Assembly: GCA_900317955.1 (NCBI GenBank)
Contig: ONIP01000026.1
Span: 1 to 36,551 of the forward strand
DNA from: an uncultured Bacteroidales bacterium
Lineage (GTDB): Bacteria > Bacteroidota > Bacteroidia > Bacteroidales > P3
Direction of reading: 5' to 3'
DNA: 36,551 nucleotides
In this document: in pieces, positions 26,085 to 32,271 of the stretch
How the letters are laid out: each line of letters starts with the position of its first letter
How positions within the stretch are numbered: the stretch's first letter is position 1
Position numbers and translations under genes: made by a program
Notes under the pieces: model-generated
Databases searched by the model: none
Told to the model about the DNA's origin: nothing
The model's input: only the letters and a program-made list of their open reading frames with translations

Positions 26085-26174
26085 ATTGTTTGATGAAAAT
26101 TAGTTACTGAGAAAAGAAACCACTGCCGCCTGCCTCTCTGTTGCAGCAACAGCAATCATAACAACCATGTCGGT

Positions 26175-26900
26175 TTAGTAATTCTTCCAGTCACGCAGTC
26201 TGAGATTGAACACTCCAAAGAAGGCTTCCTTGAAAATCTTCATGCTCATCTTGGAGGTTCCAAGCACCCGGTCGGTAAACACTATCGGCACTTCATAGAT
26301 ACGGAACCCAAGACGCTTGGCCGTATATTTCATCTCTATCTGGAATGCGTAGCCTACAAATTTCACCTTGTCAAACTTCATACGCTCCAGCACCTTGCGG
26401 CTGTAGCACACAAAACCTGCCGTGGCATCCATCACCTTCATTCCTGTCACCGTGCGGACATAGACCGAAGCATAATACGACATCATCAAACGCCCCATTG
26501 GCCAATTCACTACACTGATTTTGCCGTCCACATAGCGCGAACCTACCACAACATCGCCTTTGCCGGTGGAACAGGCTTCATACAGGCGTGGCAAGTCGTC
26601 GGGATTATGCGAAAAATCAGCATCCATTTCTATCATATACTCATAGCCGTGCTCCAAGCCCCAACGGAAACCGTCAAGGTAGGCGGTTCCAAGTCCCAAC
26701 TTGCCTTTACGCTCTTTGATAAACAAGCGGTTGGGGAACTCTTCCATAAGTCTCTTCACAATAGCGGCCGTGCCGTCGGGCGAGTTGTCCTCGATTATGA
26801 GCATATCAAACTCTTTCTCGAGCGAAAACACCTTGCGGATTATATTCTCTATATTCTCTTTCTCGTTGTAAGTCGGTGTAATAACAAGTGTATCGGACAT
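26175..26900 (-). CDS. Polyprenol monophosphomannose synthase-like GT2 glycosyltransferase
   Basis: 241 aa. A GT-A fold family 2 enzyme: LVITPTYNEKENIENII at the N-terminus, LIIEDNSPDGTAAIV (nucleotide-binding Asp), GKLGLGTAYLDGFRWGLEHG, the DXD motif in MIEMDADFSHNP (Asp93, Asp95), VVGSRYVDGK, and MDATAGFVCYSRKVLE. This is the dolichyl/polyprenyl-phosphate mannosyltransferase pattern, which transfers a sugar from GDP-mannose (or another donor) to a lipid phosphate at the inner membrane. No transmembrane helices are attached, as in bacterial Ppm1-like catalytic subunits. It sits 38 bases after the S26-VanZ gene, so it is probably co-transcribed with the PqqD/HprK/S26 genes. Donor sugar unproven. 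Confidence 0.85.
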   Translation of the reverse strand: MSDTLVITPTYNEKENIENIIRKVFSLEKEFDMLIIEDNSPDGTAAIVKRLMEEFPNRLFIKERKGKLGLGTAYLDGFRWGLEHGYEYMIEMDADFSHNPDDLPRLYEACSTGKGDVVVGSRYVDGKISVVNWPMGRLMMSYYASVYVRTVTGMKVMDATAGFVCYSRKVLERMKFDKVKFVGYAFQIEMKYTAKRLGFRIYEVPIVFTDRVLGTSKMSMKIFKEAFFGVFNLRLRDWKNY

Positions 26901-26938
26901 AGTATGATTATTTTCTATTATTCAACATTCCTTTTTTC

Positions 26939-27739
26939 TTATGGGTGACGGCGAATAAATGACAGGATGAGCAGCCAGCCTATCAAATTACCACCGCAGT
27001 TGGCAATAAGGTCATTTATGTCAAAGCCTCTGTAGGGCAACATATATTGGACAAACTCTGTAAACAAGCCCACCAATACCGCAGCCAACAACAGCAGCCC
27101 TTTGCGCCTGCGCATCCAATCCATCATAAAGAGTGGACAGAACAGAAATACCGAAGCATGAAGCAAGTGGTCCAACCGGAGTCCAAGGACATAATTGTCC
27201 AACGGAAGCCCCAATCCGCCCAGCGGCGCCCACATCAACACTGCCAACAGCACAAAGTAAACCACCGACCACTTTTTACGGGCATAACGGTTACCATATT
27301 TGGCAAACAAATTCTTCACACTGCGACGCAGCACCACTTTACGCGACTGCTTGCGCCACCATTCCCCCTCGCAATCCACCTCGCTCCCGTCTGGCCGGAT
27401 GATGGTGGTAAGCTGTGCCAGCACGTTCTCGCGCTTCACATGCTCATGCTTATAGCAATTGTCTCCGCGGAAGTCATAATCCTCACCCTTGATTTTCATC
27501 AAGCGGTGGATGATGTAATGCATGCCGTCGAAGAAAAGATATACCTTCCCGGGAACACATGCCTCGCCATCCTTTAGCGGGCGCAATTTAATCTTGTCCC
27601 CGTTCCCGTTTATCAACGGCAACATACTGACACCGCCAAAAAGCATCGTCACCTCATAACCTGCCTTCAGCCGCTCGCACATCTCTACAAGCAGGAAATT
27701 GTCCGGACTATTCGGCAGTGATATTTGAATCGTCTCCAC
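26939..27739 (-). CDS. S24/S26 signal-peptidase-like domain fused to a VanZ membrane domain
   Basis: The frame is open from an ATG at 27808, but that start would overlap the upstream kinase gene by 50 bases. I prefer the GTG at 27739, 19 bases after the kinase stop, because the protein then begins VETIQISLPNSPDNFLLVEM, like relatives. Length is then about 266 aa. The N-terminal half has the S26 nucleophile motif LFGGVSMLPLI, then CVPGKVYLFFDG, YIIHRLMKI (a His where S26B enzymes have their catalytic His), and FRGDNCYKHEHV. The C-terminal half has four hydrophobic helices with VanZ-type spaced residues (LDHLLHASVF, FTEFVQYMLPYRGFDINDLIANCGGNLIGW). It may be a protease held at the membrane, or a regulator. 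It is the third gene in the PqqD-HprK-S26 run. Whether the peptidase is active is not shown. Confidence 0.75.
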   Translation of the reverse strand: METIQISLPNSPDNFLLVEMCERLKAGYEVTMLFGGVSMLPLINGNGDKIKLRPLKDGEACVPGKVYLFFDGMHYIIHRLMKIKGEDYDFRGDNCYKHEHVKRENVLAQLTTIIRPDGSEVDCEGEWWRKQSRKVVLRRSVKNLFAKYGNRYARKKWSVVYFVLLAVLMWAPLGGLGLPLDNYVLGLRLDHLLHASVFLFCPLFMMDWMRRRKGLLLLAAVLVGLFTEFVQYMLPYRGFDINDLIANCGGNLIGWLLILSFIRRHP

Positions 27740-27758
27740 GGGATGTTCGTTTTTTTCT

Positions 27759-28640
27759 CTATTGGTGCTGACCCTTAAAAATGGCATCGTGGCTCGTCCA
27801 TGCCGCATCTTCGTCGGGAAGACACTCCAGATGGAACATCGGTACTCCGGAAATCACATCCGACAGCATGTCCACTATCAAATCCTGGTATCTTTCATCC
27901 TGAGCCAATGCCGGCGGGCAAGACGGATGGATGGCAGAGAAAGCCTCGATTACACTCAGCCGCTTAATGCTGTTATACGGAGCCTGCGATAACCGCACCA
28001 CCCCTGCCAACGGGAAGCGTAGCTGGTGATAGCAATGTGTCTTGCCGCTCCACGGTGTACCATACACCACCGCCTCGCCGTTCTCCACTGCGAGTGCAGG
28101 GCTGTCATCATTGAGCAGATGGGCATCGGGGATACTCTTAAGCCAAAGTCTGGTATGCGTACTCTTGCCCGTTCCCGACTCGCCAAGGAAAAGCACAGCT
28201 CTTCCTTGGTGTACTATCGTGGAGGAGTGTATCAATGTAACCTTGCTCGACGACGCAAGCAGACCGTAAGCCATCCACAGTGCAAAACGCAACATGTCGG
28301 GGTCAATGCATACTGTGGCATCTATCACCTTCTCGCCAAATACATAGCGCATCACCAACGGCGGCATGTCTTTGTCGTAAGGCTCCATGGTAAAGTAATA
28401 CGTGTCTTTGGTCTTGGCAAAGGTACACGTCATAATGTCGGCCTCAAACACAAAGTCATACAATACATCCCAATGAGCCGGCTTGGCTATCGACCTGCCA
28501 AACACTACCTGCCACTCAGGGTCGTCGTACTCTGACTCAAAAACCGGAAAACCCGGCATTGTTCTCAACAATGCCGACTCCTTGTCGCCAACCACGCGGA
28601 ACTTGTGCCCCGCTATCAAAAGAGAGATGCTGTCAGACAT
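27759..28640 (-). CDS. HPr kinase-like (HprK/PEPCK-fold) serine kinase
   Basis: The frame is open from 28700, but I choose the ATG at 28640 (MSDSISLLIAGHKFRVVGD): it lies 14 bases after the PqqD stop and is preceded by a purine-rich GAGCGAGG. Length is about 293 aa. The P-loop LFLGESGTGKSTHTRLW, then LLNDDSPAL and YGTPWSGKTH, are the hallmarks of HprK-like kinases found outside the sugar-PTS system. An N-terminal ~130-residue part without a known motif precedes the kinase. In lasso-peptide and related loci such kinases phosphorylate a serine of the peptide. Here the substrate is unknown, and no HPr gene is near. It is located between pqqD-like and S26-VanZ genes, consistent with one pathway. 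Confidence 0.8.
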   Translation of the reverse strand: MSDSISLLIAGHKFRVVGDKESALLRTMPGFPVFESEYDDPEWQVVFGRSIAKPAHWDVLYDFVFEADIMTCTFAKTKDTYYFTMEPYDKDMPPLVMRYVFGEKVIDATVCIDPDMLRFALWMAYGLLASSSKVTLIHSSTIVHQGRAVLFLGESGTGKSTHTRLWLKSIPDAHLLNDDSPALAVENGEAVVYGTPWSGKTHCYHQLRFPLAGVVRLSQAPYNSIKRLSVIEAFSAIHPSCPPALAQDERYQDLIVDMLSDVISGVPMFHLECLPDEDAAWTSHDAIFKGQHQ

Positions 28641-28654
28641 AACCTCGCTCTTTT

Positions 28655-28927
28655 TTATTCGGGCAACAGCAGACCGTTCTCGCGGATCATCTCGACCCAT
28701 TTCCCCGCGTCGGCACGAGCCACACTTTCCTCTACCTCGTAATTCTCCAGCAGCACAGCTACTGCATCATCGAGAGTAAAGTCTTTTCCTTGCAATGAAT
28801 CCCACATCAGCAGTGCCGATTCATTGAATGCTACTACACGGGTCATGTCCCCGTTTGTTTTACCTTGCAATAAGATAATATTCTCGCCCGCAACCTTGCG
28901 GACCTTGTAAATAGGATTTATTTTCAT
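28655..28927 (-). CDS. PqqD family protein (RiPP-recognition-element type)
   Basis: 90 aa. It begins MKINPIYKVRKVAGENIILL and continues VAFNESALLMWDSLQGKDFT, DDAVAVLLENYEVEESVARAD and MIRENGLLLPE, matching the PqqD winged-helix fold that binds leader peptides or partner enzymes in PQQ and RiPP synthesis. It is the first gene of the run. Its -7 promoter box ends only four bases before the ATG. No other Met occurs before residue 28, and the conserved N-terminal strand needs this start, so the start is firm and the message appears leaderless. No precursor peptide was recognised beside it. Confidence 0.85.
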   Translation of the reverse strand: MKINPIYKVRKVAGENIILLQGKTNGDMTRVVAFNESALLMWDSLQGKDFTLDDAVAVLLENYEVEESVARADAGKWVEMIRENGLLLPE

Positions 28928-28931
28928 GCTG

Positions 28932-28939
28932 CAAAAATA
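28932..28939 (-). promoter_or_regulatory. -7 promoter element of the PqqD/HprK/S26 operon
   Basis: The minus strand reads TATTTTTG (TAnnTTTG) then CAGC and the ATG at 28927. Transcription would begin at or within a few bases of the start codon, so a ribosome binding site is absent. No clear -33 box; the upstream part is a run of T on the minus strand (A on the plus strand). Confidence 0.55.
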
Positions 28940-28994
28940 CTAAAAAAAACTGACATATAAAGAAATAATTAATCAAATCGCAAAACCCGGACTC

Positions 28995-29102
28995 TCACAG
29001 CACCTTTTCACCCTCCCTGTCCGTTACGACTACATTCTGAGACAATGCAACTTGCATTCTTCTGGAAGCCCTTTCCGCCAGCACTTGGAATACCTCTTTC
29101 AT
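28995..29102 (-). CDS. Possible 35-aa small ORF coupled to the DUF1905 gene
   Basis: The ATG (29102-29100) overlaps the TGA stop of the DUF1905 gene in the form ATGA, the arrangement of translationally coupled genes. It encodes 35 residues, beginning MKEVFQVLAERASRRMQVAL and ending DREGEKVL before TGA at 28997-28995. The residues have a credible amphipathic-helix pattern. There is no known domain. It is too short for its codon use to decide the matter, so it could be a chance frame. Confidence 0.3.
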   Translation of the reverse strand: MKEVFQVLAERASRRMQVALSQNVVVTDREGEKVL

Positions 29103-29380
29103 GCTTGCTCGAAAGCCACCTCCACCTCATCGCCGAAAGTCTTGCCCAGCTGTTGGCGCACCGCTTTGGTCACCCCGATTATATAGCAAATATTGCCTTC
29201 TTCGTCCTTAAGACCCATATTGACAATACTGCCGCTGTAGGGCACCCCGTCAAAGGTGGCATTCACCTTCAACCGGCCCTTGCCAAACTCCTTGCGGATG
29301 TCAATGGGAACCACTACAAATGCGGCATCCATACCCTCGTTCTGGGTCAAAACAGCGTTGAAACGGTACATCTCAGCCAC
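29099..29380 (-). CDS. DUF1905 family protein
   Basis: 93 aa. It shows the DUF1905 pattern: MYRFNAVLTQNEGMDAAFVV, then VPIDIRKEFGKGRLKVNATFDGVPYSGSIV spread over residues ~24-53, then GNICYIIGVTKAVRQQLGKTFGDEVEV. The family is a small beta-barrel often joined to a YdeI/OmdA domain in other phyla; here it stands alone. Its molecular function is unknown. It starts eight bases inside the 3' end of the acetate kinase gene, so both are on one message. No signal peptide; cytoplasmic. Confidence 0.85.
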   Translation of the reverse strand: MAEMYRFNAVLTQNEGMDAAFVVVPIDIRKEFGKGRLKVNATFDGVPYSGSIVNMGLKDEEGNICYIIGVTKAVRQQLGKTFGDEVEVAFEQA

Positions 29381-30572
29381 CGAACACTATCTTGTAAGTG
29401 TCTATAGCAATGGCCAATTCCTCATCGGTTGTCACTACTGCGGTAGTCACCCTTGCACCCGGTAACGAGATAATGGCATCCTCGCCCGAAACCTTGTCGT
29501 TCAAATCCATGTCGACGGCAATGCCCAGCCAGTCCATATCCTTCAAAATGGCGTGGCGCATAAACCATGCATTTTCGCCTATTCCGCCTGTAAATATCAG
29601 CAAATCGCAGCCGTTCATCTGGGCGGCAAAGGCTCCGATATACTTTTTGCAACGCTGTGCGAACACATCAAAGGCATGGATGCAACGCTGGTCGCCTTTG
29701 TTGCGTCCGGCCCAGATGTCGCGCATATCCTGCGCACCGCCGGTAAGACCTACCAAACCGCTCTTCTTGTAAAGGATGTCGTTGGTCTCCTGCACACTCA
29801 GTCCAGCCTTCTCCATCAGATACAGCAACGCTCCAACATCGATGTCGCCACAGCGCGACCCCATCGTCAAGCCTTCCAACGAGGTCATTCCCATGCTGTT
29901 ATTCACACTTTTGCCGTGGTCGATGGCGCAAATGCTGGCTCCACTGCCCAAATGGCAGCTGATAATCTTCAAATCCTTCCAATACTTACCGGCCAGTTTG
30001 GCACCCTTCTTGGCCACAAAACGATGGCTTGTGCCGTGGAATCCGTAGCGTCTGATGCCATACTGCTCATAATATTCATACGGAATGCCGTAGAGATAAT
30101 TCTTGGGCTCTATCGTGAGATTGAAGGCCGTGTCGAACACTGCCACCTGCTTCACTCCGGGCAGCACCTGCCCCATGGCCTCCACACCCATGATGTTGCC
30201 GGGTATATGCAACGGAGCCAAATCGGTCAATGCACGGCACTGCTCTATCACCTCGGGGGTGATCAACACGCTCTGCTTGAATTGTTCTCCGCCGTGGGCA
30301 AAACGGTGTCCCACAGCCGAAACCTCTTGAAGCGAACTTATCACGCCAGTCTTGCCGTCTATCAACGCATCCATCACCATCCTGAGACCCTCGGTGTGAT
30401 TGGGTATGGGGCATTCCACTATGTGTTTCTCTCCTTTGCTGGTATAGGAAAAAACGCCTTGCGCCAACCCAATACGTTCCAAAAGACCCTTGGTCATCAC
30501 TGTCTGGGTATCTACATCTATCAACTGATACTTAAGCGACGAACTGCCACAATTGAGAACTAATATTTTCAT
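29373..30572 (-). CDS. ackA: Acetate kinase (divergent member)
   Basis: 399 aa, the normal AckA length. The catalytic residues line up with those known from Methanosarcina AckA: Asn7 (VLNCGSSSLKY), Arg90 (VGHRFAHGGE), His122 (LAPLHIPGN), Asp147 (VFDTAFNLTI), His179 (GFHGTSH), Arg240 (GLTMGSRCGDID) and Glu384 (TTDEEL). It would interconvert acetyl phosphate and ADP with acetate and ATP in fermentative energy conservation. Several positions next to the active site differ from the usual motifs: LHIPGN instead of LHNPxN, AFNL instead of AFHQ, GDIDVG instead of GDIDPG/GDIDAG. No phosphotransacetylase gene is adjacent. Promoter at 30602-30609; DUF1905 overlaps downstream. A change in acid substrate is possible but not shown. 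Confidence 0.88.
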   Translation of the reverse strand: MKILVLNCGSSSLKYQLIDVDTQTVMTKGLLERIGLAQGVFSYTSKGEKHIVECPIPNHTEGLRMVMDALIDGKTGVISSLQEVSAVGHRFAHGGEQFKQSVLITPEVIEQCRALTDLAPLHIPGNIMGVEAMGQVLPGVKQVAVFDTAFNLTIEPKNYLYGIPYEYYEQYGIRRYGFHGTSHRFVAKKGAKLAGKYWKDLKIISCHLGSGASICAIDHGKSVNNSMGMTSLEGLTMGSRCGDIDVGALLYLMEKAGLSVQETNDILYKKSGLVGLTGGAQDMRDIWAGRNKGDQRCIHAFDVFAQRCKKYIGAFAAQMNGCDLLIFTGGIGENAWFMRHAILKDMDWLGIAVDMDLNDKVSGEDAIISLPGARVTTAVVTTDEELAIAIDTYKIVFGG

Positions 30573-30601
30573 ATTTTAAACTTAATTTTCCCAAATAACG
30601 T

Positions 30602-30609
30602 CAAATTTA
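30602..30609 (-). promoter_or_regulatory. -7 promoter element of ackA
   Basis: The minus strand reads TAAATTTG (TAnnTTTG), ending 29 bases before the ATG at 30572. A weak -33 candidate (GTTG, 30634-30631) lies 21 bases upstream. Confidence 0.5.
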
Positions 30610-30723
30610 TAAATTTATTGTATGCCGAAGCAACCAAAACTCACTTATCATTTTCATCAGTACCCCCTCCAGCCACGCTCCCCACTTCAAACAGCATCCT
30701 CCATTCTCAGATGTAAAAACGAA

Positions 30724-30769
30724 CAACAGGCGTCCCCTGCGGGAATAACCCTCGCACGGACGCCTGTTG
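30724..30769 (-). terminator. Strong intrinsic terminator of the DUF3078 gene
   Basis: CAACAGGCGTCC (30724-30735) and GGACGCCTGTTG (30758-30769) form a perfect 12-bp stem with a 22-base loop. On the minus strand it lies about 25 bases after the stop codon at 30795 and is followed by TTCGTTTTTAC. Confidence 0.85.
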
Positions 30770-30794
30770 CAGTATTTATGCGTAACTAACGCTA

Positions 30795-31889
30795 TCAGGC
30801 CTTAGGAGTTTTCCAGTTGAAGAAAATCTGGATACCGGCCATCTGGTACACCTGCCAGTGACCCCACTTGCCCATACCGCTGAAGTCGGTATCCCATTTC
30901 AAGTTAAGGCCGAAATTAGCAGAAATATGGTTCGAAAGACGGTAGTCTAATTTCAACTCAAAATCCATATCTGTTTCAAAGACGCGCTTGGCCAGCCAGT
31001 TCTTGCCTTTAAGGTCTGTCCATGTCTCGCCGTCGGAGAGGCTATAATTCTTCGTAGGAGCAACTTCCGATTCAGGATTGTATTTTTCAATCTCGTCCCA
31101 TGCCATGTTCTTGGGTTTCTTATAGTCGTAGAAGAGTTCCACACGGGCGTAGAGGTCGAGGTTGGGAAGCACATCCTTTCTCAGGTACTGAGCCTTGACA
31201 TAACTACCGAGAGCGAAGTAAACATGTTTGAAGGTGGAAGGATCGTTGCGTTTGAAATTATCGCCCTGCAACACACCGTAGTTCCTGCCAGCGGCAATCA
31301 ACGAGTCATAGTATACAAAGGTGGTCTTACCTGTCAAGAAAGAGAGTGACACCGACCAGTCGTCACGCTTGTGCTCAAAAGAGAGAGCCGTGGTGAGATA
31401 AGCTGGAGCAAAGAAACTGGAGATGATTTTCTCCGTCTGGTTGGCACCTACGCCTTTGTACTCGTAACCTTTACCGAACTGGGTCTTCAGGTTTGCCGTG
31501 AAACTGGCGCCCCACCCCTTGTAGGCGTTCCACGAAATGGCACTGGTAAGGTCTATCTTATCGTTGCTTTTGCGTCGGGTCTCGAAAAAGGGGAGATCCT
31601 TGCTGTCGTCGAGGTCTTGCCAGGCATAGCCGTAAGCCAGGTCGGCGATATTATCCCATACATACCGGGGATGCGTGTACTTGTAGTTGCCGAAGAAGGT
31701 GGCGGTAGCGTCTATCTGCGAGTTACCGGCCGTTGCCCAGTTGTTGAAGAAAAATTCGCTGACCTTCAAAGCCGGGGTGCTGGTTGTGGTCCATTTGCCG
31801 CCTTTTACAAGCGGGGTGGATTCGTCTTGGGCCGAAGCCATGGTGGCAACCATCATAAGGGCTGCACATAGAGTAATGACTTTTTTCAT
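30795..31889 (-). CDS. DUF3078 family outer-membrane protein
   Basis: 364 aa. Signal peptide MKKVITLCAALMMVATMASA. The mature part matches DUF3078: KVSEFFFNNWATAGNSQI near the N-terminus, then alternating aromatic beta-strands (FFGNYKYTHPRYVWDNIADL, DYRLSNHISANFGLNLKWD, final IQIFFNW), consistent with an outer-membrane beta-barrel ending in an aromatic residue region. Function of the family is not known. It has its own promoter (31963-31970) and a strong terminator (30724-30769), so it is a single-gene unit. Confidence 0.82.
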   Translation of the reverse strand: MKKVITLCAALMMVATMASAQDESTPLVKGGKWTTTSTPALKVSEFFFNNWATAGNSQIDATATFFGNYKYTHPRYVWDNIADLAYGYAWQDLDDSKDLPFFETRRKSNDKIDLTSAISWNAYKGWGASFTANLKTQFGKGYEYKGVGANQTEKIISSFFAPAYLTTALSFEHKRDDWSVSLSFLTGKTTFVYYDSLIAAGRNYGVLQGDNFKRNDPSTFKHVYFALGSYVKAQYLRKDVLPNLDLYARVELFYDYKKPKNMAWDEIEKYNPESEVAPTKNYSLSDGETWTDLKGKNWLAKRVFETDMDFELKLDYRLSNHISANFGLNLKWDTDFSGMGKWGHWQVYQMAGIQIFFNWKTPKA

Positions 31890-32252
31890 TTTTTATATCT
31901 GTTTGATATTGTTTTTTGTCTTTAAAATCAGCCCACCTGGGCTGCCTGTTTGTTTCGAAATGCAAAAATACTATTTTTTTTCCAATTACCGCGAAATATT
32001 TTACACAAAATAATATTACGCCACAGCGAAACACCGCCCACCCGGCCACTGCCCCAAGTGCCAACCGACGACGATGCCGACTTGCTGCCTCTCCGTTCAT
32101 ACCATTCTTATACTACAATTGTTCAAAATTAGTTCAACCGCTGCCAACTGCAAGGCAACAATCGAACAAGAGTAATTGCAATGGCGAAGCAGCTAACATT
32201 CAGCGGAATTGTCGCGGTCAAAACACAATCTCTGCTCCATTGAGTCGCGAGA
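31890..32252. other. 363-bp intergenic region with promoter(s) of the DUF3078 gene
   Basis: No coding frame is convincing. It contains the -7 element at 31963-31970 and a second TAnnTTTG match on the minus strand at 32131-32124 (TAATTTTG) with CTTG 19 bases upstream, which could be an alternative promoter. The far end holds one arm of the hairpin at 32221-32271. The middle (32030-32100) is richer in C and shows nothing recognisable. Confidence 0.5.
31963..31970 (-). promoter_or_regulatory. -7 promoter element of the DUF3078 gene
   Basis: The minus strand reads TATTTTTG followed by CATTTCG, with an A-rich stretch upstream. It lies about 73 bases before the ATG at 31889. No exact -33 box. Confidence 0.5.
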
Positions 32253-32271
32253 TTATCGGGAGATTGTGTTT
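32221..32271 (-). terminator. Hairpin overlapping the end of the right-edge adhesin gene
   Basis: AAACACAATCTC (32221-32232) and GAGATTGTGTTT (32260-32271) are perfect inverted repeats of 12 bp. On the minus strand the first arm lies within the last codons of the adhesin gene (stop at 32253). The trailing U-run is short (GTTTTGACC), so termination strength is uncertain. Confidence 0.45.

Noticed and set aside
26138..26152. Palindrome CTGTTGCAGCAACAG between the GT2 and peptidase genes
   Set aside because: Too short a loop for a hairpin terminator and no U-run; could be a binding site, but nothing supports it.
27740..27808. Upstream ATG starts for the S26-VanZ protein
   Set aside because: They overlap the kinase gene, and the extra residues do not look like the family; GTG at 27739 fits better. 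Not fully certain.
29553..30563. 336-codon plus-strand open frame
   Set aside because: Antisense to acetate kinase, whose catalytic residues are intact.
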